Part shown: positions 1-9,092 of the stretch, piece after piece
How positions within the stretch are numbered: position 1 is the first letter of the stretch
Layout: each line of letters starts with the position of its first letter
DNA from: Blastopirellula marina
Lineage (GTDB): Bacteria > Planctomycetota > Planctomycetia > Pirellulales > Pirellulaceae
Assembly: GCF_002967715.1 (NCBI RefSeq)
Contig: NZ_PUIA01000064.1
Location: forward strand, 60,858 to 124,857
Length of the DNA: 64,000 bases
Reading direction: 5' to 3'
The notes under the pieces: model-generated
Databases searched by the model: none
Seen by the model: the letters and a program-made list of their open reading frames with translations, nothing else
Told to the model about the DNA's origin: nothing
Position numbers and translations under genes: made by a program

Positions 1-306
1 GAACCACCCTTGATTGAAGAGGTGCCAGCTGGCCATCGAATAAAGATTGCAGTCGACTTCTTTCGCAAGAAACCCCAGCACCAGCGGATCGGACATGCGG
101 CAGTGATTGGGAGCGAGAAGAATGCCGTGCTTGGCATCCAGCGACTTCTTCAGGCGATCGGCGTTGCGCACTTCGTAAGACTTAACGCCTTCAAAGTGTT
201 GGAGGTATTTTCCGTAGAGATTGAATTTTTGGATGAACGCAGGCCAACGAGTTCCGCGATGCGGCGGAACGAATCGGTATGGCTTTTCGATGATGATATT
301 CTGCAT
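1..306 (-). CDS. PlsC-like phospholipid acyltransferase, N-terminal part (runs off the window)
   Basis: Minus-strand reading frame open to the window edge, 102 residues visible. It contains APNHCRMSDPLVLGF at about residues 73-87, which fits the NHxxxxD catalytic motif of glycerolphosphate/lysophosphatidate acyltransferases (PlsC family), enzymes that move acyl chains onto glycerolipids at the inner membrane. The start ATG at 306 follows an AAAGGA about 13 bases upstream; an in-frame ATG at 339 is an alternative with a poorer ribosome site. It lies just downstream of galE on the same strand (16-40 bp apart depending on start), so the two are probably co-transcribed. The rest of the protein, including the substrate-binding blocks, is outside the window, so substrate cannot be judged. 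Confidence 0.75.
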   Translation of the reverse strand, partial: MQNIIIEKPYRFVPPHRGTRWPAFIQKFNLYGKYLQHFEGVKSYEVRNADRLKKSLDAKHGILLAPNHCRMSDPLVLGFLAKEVDCNLYSMASWHLFNQGWF

Positions 307-345
307 AGGATCGCGGAAATCCTTTCGGACTCGCCGCATTTATTG

Positions 346-1329
346 CTACTGGGCGAATCCGTGAGGATGCGACTGATGCCATCGCCAGGCAGTTTCAATC
401 GTTTCGCGGACGTCCATGTACTTTGGCTGCCAGTTAAGAATTTTATGGGCCTTATCTGCGTTGGCTACCAGGGCAGGGGGGTCTCCCTCGCGTCGGGGGC
501 CAATTTCTGCAGGAATATCCATTCCCGTGACCTCGCGGCAAGCCTGAATGATCTCTTGCACGCTAACACCGCAACCAGTTCCCAGGTTAAGTTTCAGGCA
601 ATTGTCTGCCGTAATCTGCTGCATGGCCGCCAAATGAGCATCGGCCAGATCATCGACGTGGATGTAGTCTCGGATGCAAGTCCCGTCGTCGGTAGGGTAA
701 TCGTCGCCGAATACGCTGATCGATTTTCTTTGTCCCAGGGCAACTTGCAGGACCAACGGGATCAGATGCGATTCGGGGGAGTGATCTTCACCGATGTCCC
801 CCTCCGGAGAGGCCCCAGCCGCGTTGAAGTAGCGAAGCGCCGCGAAGGCCATCCCGTAGGCGTGAGCATAGTCCTCAAGGGCATGTTCAATGGCCAGTTT
901 TGTGAAACCGTAAGGATTCACCGGTGCCTGGGGGAAACTTTCGTCGATGGGGGACGACGCCGGAATGCCATAGGTGGCACAGGTGCTGGAAAAGACAATC
1001 CGCGGCACGTCGGCGGCTCGCATCGAATCCAGCAGGCTCAGCGTACCAATAACGTTGTTCTGGTAGTACTTGGCCGGGTTGGTGACCGATTCGCCGACAA
1101 GCGCGAACGCGGCGAAGTGGATCACCGATTCTATGTTGTATTCTTTCAGGGTGGCGGTCAGCTTTTCGCTGTCGTGAAGGTCGCCGACCACCAACGGAAA
1201 CTTGCCGACCGCGCCGCGATGGCCAGCGGAGAGGTTGTCGTAGACGACGACGTTGTGTCCCTCGGCCGCCAGTTTTCGGGCAGTATGAGAACCGATGTAG
1301 CCTGCTCCGCCGGTGACAAGAACGCGCAT
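346..1329 (-). CDS. galE: UDP-glucose 4-epimerase
   Basis: 327 aa, the usual length for GalE. It interconverts UDP-glucose and UDP-galactose with a tightly bound NAD in the cytoplasm. The Rossmann motif TGGAGYIG is at residues 6-13, the active-site SST at 114-116, and the YxxxK pair (NPYGFTK) gives Tyr140 and Lys144. RYFNAAGA and the RDYIHVDDLA block typical of the family are also present. The frame stays open upstream, but the ATG at 1329 is preceded by GAAGGAAAAGAAG and begins exactly at the usual MRVLVTGG start. It is divergent from the recombinase at 1512, and a partial acyltransferase follows on the same strand. UDP-galactose would feed surface glycans. Other UDP-sugar epimerase specificities cannot be excluded. 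Confidence 0.95.
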   Translation of the reverse strand: MRVLVTGGAGYIGSHTARKLAAEGHNVVVYDNLSAGHRGAVGKFPLVVGDLHDSEKLTATLKEYNIESVIHFAAFALVGESVTNPAKYYQNNVIGTLSLLDSMRAADVPRIVFSSTCATYGIPASSPIDESFPQAPVNPYGFTKLAIEHALEDYAHAYGMAFAALRYFNAAGASPEGDIGEDHSPESHLIPLVLQVALGQRKSISVFGDDYPTDDGTCIRDYIHVDDLADAHLAAMQQITADNCLKLNLGTGCGVSVQEIIQACREVTGMDIPAEIGPRREGDPPALVANADKAHKILNWQPKYMDVRETIETAWRWHQSHPHGFAQ

Positions 1330-1511
1330 CTTCTTTTCCTTCAATGCCTTAGCCAAAAATGCCGGGAACGCAGTTGCCACGATTCTGTCGCATTGCGTCC
1401 ATACGATCAATACGACCTGAATCTTCGTCAGCAACGTACAACGACCACACCCCTGTGCCGAAAACACCTATACGGTGGATAGTCTCTCCTAAAAATAGCT
1501 TGGGATCTTCG

Positions 1512-2453
1512 ATGCCCCGAAAATTAAAACTGAAACTCAAACGGCCGCTGCCCCAGCCTGAAGGGGAGCGAACCGAACGATTGATCGCTTCGATGGTGAC
1601 CTATCTGACCACCGAATGCCATCTTTCGCCGAATACGATCCAAGCTTATTCGCGTGATTTACGGCGATTTCGGACATGGTTGGGGACCAAGAATCCTACG
1701 ACTCTGACCATTGCCCAGCTTTCCGATTATGTGGCCTGGCTCCACTCGCAGAACTTGGCTCCGGCTTCGGTTGCCCGGCATATCATTTCCCTGAAGGTCT
1801 TTTTTCGTTACCTGCAGTTGGAAGGGATCATGCAGGACAACTTGGCGGAACTGCTGGGCTGCCAGAAGCTCTGGCAGAAGATCCCTTCGGTGATCCCTCC
1901 CTATCAGATTGACGATTTCTTAACGGCCCCCTGGAGTGAAGACCCGTACTGGCGACGAGACCGGGCAATTTTAGAGGTTTTGTATGCGTGCGGGTGCCGA
2001 GCCTCAGAGATCGCAGGGCTCGACGTGAAGAACGTGCACTTGAACGAAGGGCATTGCCGACTGCACGGTAAAGGTAACAAGCAGCGTCTCGTTCCCCTGG
2101 GCAAAAAGGCGATTGCCGCCTGCCAGCAATACCTGGAAAAAGAACGCCCCACTTTGGCAGCCCGAGGCTTCGATTCGCCGGCCTTCTTCCTGACACGAAC
2201 TGGCCGTCCACTCCGACGCGAGGCGATTTGGGAACTGGTGAAGAAGTATGCTCTTCGCGCGGGAATCGACCCTGCGGTTAGCCCCCACACGCTACGGCAT
2301 AGCTTTGCGACCCACTTACTGGCCGGTGGTGCCGATCTTAGGCAGGTTCAAGAACTGCTGGGGCATGCGAGCATCGCAACGACTCAAATCTACACGCACG
2401 TCGACCAGACGCGTCTAAAAAAAGTTCACGCTGCGTTTCATCCGCGAGCGTGA
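1512..2453 (+). CDS. XerC/XerD-type tyrosine recombinase
   Basis: 313 aa, typical for Xer proteins, which resolve chromosome dimers at dif with FtsK. The N-terminal SAM-like core-binding domain spans about residues 23-115 (YLTTECHLSPNTIQAYSRDL). The catalytic domain has the full set: Arg163 (CGCRASEIAGL), Lys187 (HGKGNKQR), His259 and Arg262 (HTLRHSFATHLL), His285 (LLGHASIATTQ) and Tyr294 (IYTHV). The ATG at 1512 is the most sensible start; the frame is open further upstream, but that part overlaps the galE leader. The ribosome site is weak. There is no mobile-element context here, which favours a housekeeping role. Whether it is XerC or XerD cannot be told without alignment. Confidence 0.9.
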   Translation: MPRKLKLKLKRPLPQPEGERTERLIASMVTYLTTECHLSPNTIQAYSRDLRRFRTWLGTKNPTTLTIAQLSDYVAWLHSQNLAPASVARHIISLKVFFRYLQLEGIMQDNLAELLGCQKLWQKIPSVIPPYQIDDFLTAPWSEDPYWRRDRAILEVLYACGCRASEIAGLDVKNVHLNEGHCRLHGKGNKQRLVPLGKKAIAACQQYLEKERPTLAARGFDSPAFFLTRTGRPLRREAIWELVKKYALRAGIDPAVSPHTLRHSFATHLLAGGADLRQVQELLGHASIATTQIYTHVDQTRLKKVHAAFHPRA

Positions 2454-2488
2454 ACTTTACTTGGTTTGAGTCGGCAAGTTTGTGCGAA

Positions 2489-2992
2489 CTAACCGCCGGC
2501 ACCAGGAGCGAACTTGATCTTCTCGATCAACTTCTGCACTTCGCCTGTCTTTGGGTCGATGCGTCCGGTGACTGCCGTAATGGCTTCAATGACGTACGTG
2601 TATTGAAGCTGGTAATCGGCATCGATTTCGATTTCCGATTCTTCCTGGGTCGAATTGGGGCCATCTTCAACACCAATTCGCTTTACGATTGCATCTTGCA
2701 ATTGGGCGAACTTCTCGCGAGCACTGCCGCTAAAGGAGGTGTTGTCGAGCGCTACCGATTGCAGGGCACCATTGGGGCCGGCACGCAGCTTCAGCTTCAT
2801 CGGAACCAGAAGGCTCGTGCTAGGCGCACCTTGGGCTGCCTGGGGCATGTTGATGTTGAAGTCCCCTTCCATCGCGACGATTTTGAACGTCATGATAAAA
2901 AAGACGAGGAGCTGAAACACGATGTCAATCATCGGTGTCATCGGCACTTCGATCTTTTCTCGTCCGTGGACTTCGTTCTTGCGAAGTTTCAT
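2489..2992 (-). CDS. ExbD/TolR-family transport energiser (second copy)
   Basis: 167 aa. It has a short basic N-terminus, one membrane helix at about residues 20-42 starting PMTPMIDIVFQLLVFFIM, and a periplasmic C-terminal domain. Asp23 in the helix matches the proton-carrying Asp of ExbD/TolR. These proteins combine with ExbB/TolQ to couple proton flow to work across the envelope. It lies 17 bp downstream of a second exbD-like gene (3010-3462) and after exbB-like 3508-4323, all on the same strand. The two ExbD proteins differ clearly outside the helix, so they are probably two non-identical subunits rather than a recent duplication. The start ATG is at 2992. It ends convergently with the Xer gene, 35 bp apart. 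Confidence 0.88.
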   Translation of the reverse strand: MKLRKNEVHGREKIEVPMTPMIDIVFQLLVFFIMTFKIVAMEGDFNINMPQAAQGAPSTSLLVPMKLKLRAGPNGALQSVALDNTSFSGSAREKFAQLQDAIVKRIGVEDGPNSTQEESEIEIDADYQLQYTYVIEAITAVTGRIDPKTGEVQKLIEKIKFAPGAGG

Positions 2993-3009
2993 GAACCTAA
3001 CCGTAACTC

Positions 3010-3462
3010 TTAGTTGTTGGGAGCTTCTTCTTTAGCCCTGAGGGCGAACTTTTCAAATCCGACGTCCTGACAAAGCTTGATCATCTCTTGGACTTTGCCC
3101 GTGGCTACGCGACCGTCACCACGAATGATGACGGTAACGCCTTTGGCACCACCGGCATCAGTTTTGAAGTCGTCTGCAATTTGCTTTTCGACCACCAAGC
3201 GTTGTCGCAGGGCATCGAACGTGTAGTCATTGCCGTCGAAGTAAGCCAAGCCGTCTTGATACATTTGCAGCGTAATTGCGTTTTCAAACGGAATTTCAGG
3301 CGGCTTTGCCAGTTCACTCTGCGGAAGCTGAATCTTCTTGTTCTGATCGGCCTGGGTAAAGTTGATCAGCACCATAAAGAATGCGATCAACTGAAACGTC
3401 ATGTCGATCATTGGGGTAAGGTCCCCTTCAAGCATCTCCCGCTTTTTCTTCTTGATCTTCAT
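3010..3462 (-). CDS. ExbD/TolR-family transport energiser (first copy)
   Basis: 150 aa with a basic N-terminus (MKIKKKKREM), one membrane helix at about residues 15-37 (LTPMIDMTFQLIAFFMVLI) and a periplasmic domain. Asp20 is the expected protonatable residue. The C-terminal part holds VTVIIRGDGRVATG, like the ExbD/TolR globular domain. It sits between the ExbB/TolQ-like gene (45 bp upstream) and the second exbD gene (17 bp downstream), so one transcript probably makes the channel and both partner subunits. The target that is energised is unknown; no TonB or TonB-dependent receptor is visible nearby. The two downstream-strand neighbours encoding secreted TPR proteins are the best candidates for partners. 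Confidence 0.88.
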   Translation of the reverse strand: MKIKKKKREMLEGDLTPMIDMTFQLIAFFMVLINFTQADQNKKIQLPQSELAKPPEIPFENAITLQMYQDGLAYFDGNDYTFDALRQRLVVEKQIADDFKTDAGGAKGVTVIIRGDGRVATGKVQEMIKLCQDVGFEKFALRAKEEAPNN

Positions 3463-3507
3463 TAGCTACATCTTTTCGCGAAAGAGATCACACGGATTGA
3501 GGGGAGC

Positions 3508-4323
3508 TTACTTGCCGACGTTTTGGAAACGGCTCATCAGGCCTTCGCTGGTGATACCAACTTCCAGTGCCAGGCGATCCACTCGGTTGCGAAGGATGTT
3601 GTAGGCGGCAATCGCGGGAATGGCCAACGCCAAACCGACGAGCGTGGTGAACAGAGCGGTCGAAATACCGTCGGCCAGCTTCGATGGGTCTGGCGTACCA
3701 CCGCTACGGGCGATCACGCTAAAGGATTGGATCATACCGTCGACCGTACCGAACAAGCCAATCATGGGGCTGAGCGAACCGATCAAAGCCAAGTAGCTCA
3801 GGCGGTGATCGAGCTTCATGTTTTCTTCTTCGCCCACTTCCTGCATCGCTTCAATGGCTTTGTCGTAGCCAAGCGAGACCTTTTCCAGGCCGGCCGAAAG
3901 AACCTTGCCGAGGAACGATTCATCTTCCTTGGCCATGTCGTAAGCTTCTTGGACCTGGTTTTCTTCCAGGCAAGCCTCGAAGCTCTCCACCAGCGTCAGC
4001 GGAACGACGTTTTCGCGGCGGGCATTCATAATGTTCATTACCAGAAGAGCGACAAACACGATCGAAATGACCATGAAGATCCAGAAGTAATAGCTTAGTG
4101 CGTTGTAAACCCACTCGAAAACCGATTTGGGGGCTTCGGCCGGTGCTTCGTTGGCAGCACCATCGTTGCCTGCAGCGGGGGCAGCTGGTTCAGCAGCGGC
4201 AGGCTCGGCGTCGGCAGCAGCATCTTGAGCCGTGACCGCCTGGCTCGTTAGAAAAATACCCAACATCAGGGCCACGGAAGCCACGCAGAGGGACAAGGAA
4301 TACGCATGAGATCGACGCAACAT
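3508..4323 (-). CDS. MotA/TolQ/ExbB-family proton channel protein with signal-like N-terminus
   Basis: 271 aa. An N-terminal hydrophobic signal-like segment (about 10-32, ending LTSQAVTAQ) is followed by an Ala/Pro/Glu-rich stretch to about 65. A first membrane helix is at about 73-97, a cytoplasmic loop at 98-170, and two further helices at about 172-195 and 215-243. The segment LIGSLSPMIGLFGTVDGMIQ is the hallmark of the ExbB/TolQ family. The signal-like start plus low-complexity insert before TM1 is seen in long ExbB forms and is absent from classical TolQ. It lies upstream of two exbD-like genes on the same strand. About 245 bp separate it from the TPR gene upstream, so it may have its own promoter. 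It may energise the TPR proteins encoded next to it (inference). Confidence 0.9.
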   Translation of the reverse strand: MLRRSHAYSLSLCVASVALMLGIFLTSQAVTAQDAAADAEPAAAEPAAPAAGNDGAANEAPAEAPKSVFEWVYNALSYYFWIFMVISIVFVALLVMNIMNARRENVVPLTLVESFEACLEENQVQEAYDMAKEDESFLGKVLSAGLEKVSLGYDKAIEAMQEVGEEENMKLDHRLSYLALIGSLSPMIGLFGTVDGMIQSFSVIARSGGTPDPSKLADGISTALFTTLVGLALAIPAIAAYNILRNRVDRLALEVGITSEGLMSRFQNVGK

Positions 4324-4511
4324 TGGGTTCTCCAGACTTTGGCGAATATCTGAGCTATGTCTTGGTGGTTAGGTTAAGCTATGAGAAACGTATTCGACCG
4401 AAACTTGTACCCAGGAAAAGGGTTAAGGATGGTCGGATTTCGATGGGAATATCGACGAGGTGGACTCGTATTCTAGTTGGGTCATTTCCCCTCGAAAAGC
4501 ATCTGCAGCGA

Positions 4512-4539
4512 GAGTTTGCCTACCTTTTTGGGCAAACTC
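4512..4539. other. Strong hairpin between the TPR gene and exbB-like gene
   Basis: GAGTTTGCC (4512-4520) pairs perfectly with GGCAAACTC (4531-4539) across a 10-base loop. It lies 30 bp past the stop of the minus-strand TPR gene (4569) and about 190 bp before the start of the exbB-like gene. A T-tract follows only on the plus strand, so it is not a classical terminator for the minus-strand transcript. It could be an mRNA processing or 3'-end stabilising element. Confidence 0.4.
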
Positions 4540-4568
4540 CCCTTTTTAATCGTACCAGCCTGGGCGAA

Positions 4569-5585
4569 TTATTGCCGATTAGCCCAAATGCTACCTGGGT
4601 AGCGGTCATTGAGCAGATTTCGGGCGTCGGTCGACTGGTCTGGATCGTTCAAATCTTTCCAGATAGTGGTCAGGTAATACAACGCTTCCGCGTGGATTTC
4701 CGGGTCGGTGTAGAAAAGAATGTCGGTGTGCAGGTAGGCCAACAATGCTTCCTTAGGGTTGTTTTGCTTCAGGTGGCATAGCCCCAGTGCGTTGTACGCG
4801 CGACCGAACAACTCTTTGTCATCCGGGTCGGCATTGTCGACCACTTTCTGGGCGAGCGTGATCCCTTCGGCAGGCTTTCCGCTGGCAGCCAAGGCTTTGG
4901 CCTTGCCGACGGCAGCAAAGCTCTTCTGGCGGGCAGCACCTGAGACAGTCGCGTTTGCGGCCATCACTTCGTCGAAGTTGGCAATGGCTTCGGCTGTTTT
5001 GTCTTGGGCCAACAAAGCACGGCCGGCGAGGACCTGGGCGGACATGCGGTAGTCAGGCCAAGGAGCCGTTTTCAAGCCACCGTAGTACTTAGCGGCTGAA
5101 GCGTAATCGCCGCCGCTGACAGCCAGGTCGCCCAGCATTCGGGCAACGTCGTAAAAGTGGAAGCTGTTGGACGAACTCGTTGCAAAGCCCAGCAGTGCCT
5201 GTGCCGCTTTCGCACGATCACCGGAACCAGCCAGGGCTAGTTTCCCCATCGAGTAAGCACGTAGGAAATCGATTTCCTGTTTGACGAGTTCGTTATTGCC
5301 CCCGTCAACGCCTTGCAGTTTTTCGATAGCGTCGGCGAACTGACCGTTCTGAACCATGCGACGGGCTGTCTTGACGTCGAATGGTTCCGCGTCGAGAGCG
5401 ATTTCCACGATCTCGTTGGTAGGAATCTCGACGTTGGAGCCACCCTTACTCAGTTGGACGGCATCTTTGGTTGCGCCAACAATGGTGCCCGTTTGAGCGC
5501 CGCTTTCGGTGCGAACCGAATCGGCCAGCAGCGGTCCACCGGCGACCAACGCCATGGTGACGGCTTGTAAGAGAATCTGACGCAT
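4569..5585 (-). CDS. Secreted tetratricopeptide-repeat protein
   Basis: 338 aa with an N-terminal signal peptide (MRQILLQAVTMALVAGG, cleavage probably near residue 20). A short beta-rich part follows at about 25-65 (TGTIVGATKDAVQLSKGG, EIVEIALD), resembling small SH3-like or PEGA-type modules. Helical TPR-like repeats run from about 75 to the end: ADAIEKLQ, YASAAKYYGGLK, AEAIANFDEVM, NPKEALLAYLHTDI. Its role is probably protein-protein scaffolding in the periplasm. It is 74 bp downstream of the much larger TPR gene and upstream of the ExbB/ExbD genes, all on one strand, suggesting one envelope machine. The exact function is unknown. Confidence 0.82.
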   Translation of the reverse strand: MRQILLQAVTMALVAGGPLLADSVRTESGAQTGTIVGATKDAVQLSKGGSNVEIPTNEIVEIALDAEPFDVKTARRMVQNGQFADAIEKLQGVDGGNNELVKQEIDFLRAYSMGKLALAGSGDRAKAAQALLGFATSSSNSFHFYDVARMLGDLAVSGGDYASAAKYYGGLKTAPWPDYRMSAQVLAGRALLAQDKTAEAIANFDEVMAANATVSGAARQKSFAAVGKAKALAASGKPAEGITLAQKVVDNADPDDKELFGRAYNALGLCHLKQNNPKEALLAYLHTDILFYTDPEIHAEALYYLTTIWKDLNDPDQSTDARNLLNDRYPGSIWANRQ

Positions 5586-5659
5586 TGTTTATCACTCCTC
5601 GAATAGATCGATCATTTACGGGAATAGTTTGGGAAAAGAGATCCTGACTTACGAGTTGC

Positions 5660-8600
5660 CTAAGATTTAGACTTCTCCAGGCCTTTCGCCTCACCGGTCA
5701 GGTCCTTTTGAATCTTTCGCATCAGCATATCGAACTTCTGGAACCACTCATCGCCTCCCAAGCTGGGATCAAACGATTGGGTTGAGGTAATATCCTTGGC
5801 GGCAGCGGCCAGGTACTGATCTTTCTTGGTTTTGTCCGATTGAGACAAAGCGAATTCGTAGCGGCAGGCTGCCAGGTAGTAACGACTTTCAAAGAACGTA
5901 TCTTTGAACGGCGAAGGTTCCGCGTCCGCCTGGGCATAGCGTGCGAGGATCGATTGCAAACGCCCCCAACCCCAGATCAGGTTCTGCTTGGTTTCAGGGT
6001 TACGTTCAGCACCCATGAGCGATTCATAGAACGTCTTCGGATCGCCACCATTGAGTCCCCACATGTAGTAGGTCTTGGCAGCTTCGACTTGGACGTTGAC
6101 CATCATGTTCTTTTCCTTCAACACTTCCGTGAAGGTAGCGATGGCTTGTTCGTATTCGCCGATTTCGCGCTGAGCCATGGCGATCCGTACGCGGACTTGT
6201 TGAACAAGGGCAGGGTTCAGAGAGCTTCCGCCTGCCTGGTTGATAATCTGCTGATAGGCGGCAATAGCCTTGTTGTAGAAGCTCTTGGTATCTCCATTGA
6301 AGCTTGGATCTTCCGAGAAGCTCTGTCCCAGGTTGTAGAACGTTTCGCCAACCCAGTTCAGCACGTTGGGTTCCGAACTCGACTCGGCGACGCGGTTCAG
6401 AAACTTCTCGAACGCTCCAGCCAAAGCTACTTTCGATGCCGGGTTCGCATTATCAAGTTGGGTCTTCAAGTCATTGGCCAGCGAGATGTAGATCGCCACC
6501 AATTGCTTTTGCCCTTCAGCGTCGTTGCCGACCAGGCTTTTAAGCTGGGCCATGGCTTTCTCGGCGTTGGCCATTAACGCTTCTGTTTTCGAGGCGTCGG
6601 TCGTATTGGGAAGTGCCGAGATATAGGCTCGGACGGCAGCCTTGTAGATCAGTTGATCGATGCCTGGTCGCGTGGCAGCAGGGTTCTTGCTTTCGACCAG
6701 CTTCATCAAGCCGACGTCTTTCTTTTCCAATAGCTGCACCGCTTTATCAGGTTCGCCGATGTCGGTGTAAACCTGGATCAGGGACAAGGCCCCCAGAACG
6801 TAGCTGTAGTCTGGATCGTCTCCCTGGTACGAGTCGACACCAGCCGAGAGAACACTTTGAGTCTTGTCTTTGATGGCGGCAAGTTGTTCTTCGGTGGGGA
6901 CGCCCTTGGCTTCTGGGTTGTCTTTAGCTTCGCGGCGCAGTGCGTTACCGCGGAGGAAAAGATTCCAGTACGTTTGACCCACTTTCAATTGGGCATCCGC
7001 TTTCGCGGCCGTTCCGTCACCAATCTTGGCGACCGAACTCTCGGCAGCTTCCAGCATGGCCTTTTGCTGTTCCCAGGAAAGCTCTTTTGAACTTGCCTGT
7101 TGCAGTTGGAATCCAATCAAGGCCAACAATGCCTGCCCTGCTTCTTCCGAGTCGGGCCAGGTTTTGACCATGAAGTCGGTCGTGTCTTGAACCAAACCAA
7201 GCTCAAACGAGCGATTGTCGGCCGGGGCTTCCTCAAACAAACGCAGGGCACACGCCAGGGCCATTTTAGAGCATGGTTTGGCGCTAGGACTATTCGGATA
7301 ACGCTGAGCGACGAACGAAGCCCGGGCATAAGTCTGCCAGTAATCGCCATCCTGGAAACCCAGGAAGGAAAGGAAATACTGCACCCCGTTCACTTCGTCG
7401 GACGGCGTGTCTCGATCGGCCAGTTGCAGGGCCTGTAGGAACTTGCTTTCCGCCTTGCTGAACGTGTCTTGAATGACTTTCTCGTCCGTTGCAATCTGGC
7501 TGGTCAGTTGTTCTTTGGTGGCTTTGTCTTTGGTGGCCTTCAGGTCGGCCTGCATCTTCTTCACCGCGAAGCTTTGAGTATTGGCTTCATTGATCAGATC
7601 GCGACCTGCGGTGACGGCTTCTTGGAATGTTTTGGCTTCCGTCTCGTCCTGGGCGACGGCATCTTCCCCTTGCAGGTCCGTGCGGATTTGCAACGCTTCC
7701 TTTTGGAATTCGCTAGGGTACTTGGCAACGTCGACTGCCAGCTTCAACGCTTCGCGACGATTCTCGCCTCGTGCCTTATCTTTGGCGTCGCGGCCATCGG
7801 CGTCTTTCTTGTAGGCTTTGGCGACGATCAGCTTGATATTTAGCCAATCTTCGTCCCGTTCCTGGTTGGCTCGCAATTGTTGGCTGGCCAGCCATGGGGC
7901 GATATCCTTCAAGACTTTTGCTTGCTCGTCTTGCTTCACCCAGATCTCTGCCAGGCCGATCGCGGCTTTGAGTTTCACCTGGCGGAACTGCTCGGGCTGA
8001 TCCCCCAGCAGCATCAGGTCGTCGACGTAAATGGCGATGGCTTCCTTCGATTTACCCAGGGCCTGTTGAGCTTGTGCTTCGTACAAGCGAGCATACAGAC
8101 CAGCCAGTCGCGACTTGTACTTACTGTAAGTCTCGCCGAATTCTTTGGCAGCTTGTTCCAGTTGTTTCTTGCGATCTGGATTGTTATCGGGAAGGGTCTT
8201 GGCCATCTCGAAAAGGCAATTCGACGCCAGCAGTTGTGTCTGAATGTAAGAGGCTCGCATTTCATCACGAAACGCGATTTTGGCAGAGTCCTTAGAGGGA
8301 TCGAGGACTTTCGGCAAAGCACTCAGTGCTTCGCGAATCTGCTTGTTCGCATCTTCAAAGACCTTTCGTGCTTCTTCGTAGCGTTTGTACGCCGCATCCA
8401 GATAAGGCTTCTTGTCGGCGGGCTTTTCCTCGCGGCGTGCGCGGGCTTCGGCCAGACGGGCCTGATCAGACAGAACGTTCCCGCGCTGGATCGTCGCATC
8501 GATGACGCGATCGCTTTGCGGATTGGCTTTCAGGAACTTGCCCAGGTTGTCGCCGGCGGCAACGAGCAGCTCTTCGCGCGAGTCCAGGTTCGGACTGCGG

Positions 8601-8830
8601 CGAGCCGATTCGATTTGGGCAAGTGCCTTGCGGTAGTCGAGCGTCTTCTTGACTTCGTCCGAAAGCCCTGGGTTATTGGCCATTGACTCGATGTACCAGA
8701 TCGCTTGTTCCTGGTACCCGCGTTGCAACAGCCCATTAAAGAATTCGTCGAACGGCTCCTTGGCCGTCGTCACCGACGAGAACGCCAGAAGAAGGCCGGT
8801 AGCGAGCAAAATCTGCTTGGTAATCCGCAT
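5660..8830 (-). CDS. Very large secreted TPR protein
   Basis: 1056 aa. The ATG at 8830 follows GAGGATAGAATCA and opens a clear signal peptide (MRITKQILLATGLLLAFSS, then VTTAKEP); the frame is open upstream of this but that part is unlikely to be coding. Nearly the whole protein is alpha-helical with TPR-like pairs, for example EQAIWYIESMANNP near residue 35, KYEEARKVFEDANKQ, and EYEQAIATFTEVLKEKN near residue 900. One Lys/Asp-rich coiled-coil region lies around residues 415-470. It probably acts as a periplasmic scaffold. It is the first gene of the ExbB/ExbD cassette on this strand, followed after 74 bp by the second TPR gene. No enzymatic motif was seen. Confidence 0.85.
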   Translation of the reverse strand: MRITKQILLATGLLLAFSSVTTAKEPFDEFFNGLLQRGYQEQAIWYIESMANNPGLSDEVKKTLDYRKALAQIESARRSPNLDSREELLVAAGDNLGKFLKANPQSDRVIDATIQRGNVLSDQARLAEARARREEKPADKKPYLDAAYKRYEEARKVFEDANKQIREALSALPKVLDPSKDSAKIAFRDEMRASYIQTQLLASNCLFEMAKTLPDNNPDRKKQLEQAAKEFGETYSKYKSRLAGLYARLYEAQAQQALGKSKEAIAIYVDDLMLLGDQPEQFRQVKLKAAIGLAEIWVKQDEQAKVLKDIAPWLASQQLRANQERDEDWLNIKLIVAKAYKKDADGRDAKDKARGENRREALKLAVDVAKYPSEFQKEALQIRTDLQGEDAVAQDETEAKTFQEAVTAGRDLINEANTQSFAVKKMQADLKATKDKATKEQLTSQIATDEKVIQDTFSKAESKFLQALQLADRDTPSDEVNGVQYFLSFLGFQDGDYWQTYARASFVAQRYPNSPSAKPCSKMALACALRLFEEAPADNRSFELGLVQDTTDFMVKTWPDSEEAGQALLALIGFQLQQASSKELSWEQQKAMLEAAESSVAKIGDGTAAKADAQLKVGQTYWNLFLRGNALRREAKDNPEAKGVPTEEQLAAIKDKTQSVLSAGVDSYQGDDPDYSYVLGALSLIQVYTDIGEPDKAVQLLEKKDVGLMKLVESKNPAATRPGIDQLIYKAAVRAYISALPNTTDASKTEALMANAEKAMAQLKSLVGNDAEGQKQLVAIYISLANDLKTQLDNANPASKVALAGAFEKFLNRVAESSSEPNVLNWVGETFYNLGQSFSEDPSFNGDTKSFYNKAIAAYQQIINQAGGSSLNPALVQQVRVRIAMAQREIGEYEQAIATFTEVLKEKNMMVNVQVEAAKTYYMWGLNGGDPKTFYESLMGAERNPETKQNLIWGWGRLQSILARYAQADAEPSPFKDTFFESRYYLAACRYEFALSQSDKTKKDQYLAAAAKDITSTQSFDPSLGGDEWFQKFDMLMRKIQKDLTGEAKGLEKSKS

Positions 8831-9092
8831 TGATTCTATCCTCAAAGACAAGGCGAAACCTCTACCCGAACGAAGACTTCTCGGTGATAACCGGTGCCGA
8901 CAGGCAAGCTCGATTGTGAAGGCGAAAAGGCTGATTGTCCACATCCAGTTACAATGTAAGCCTTACTTGGCCACGTTCGAACGGATGTTCTCAAGAAGAG
9001 ATGGGGGAGGAGGTGCTGTTCCTTTTGTCAAATGATCGACTCAAACACACTTTTCATGGTTGGGCCGTATTCGGTTGAACTCACATCCTGAC

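Noticed and set aside
10..1482. 490-codon plus-strand frame over galE
   Set aside because: It is the antisense of galE and the acyltransferase, with no family features; galE motifs on the other strand are complete.
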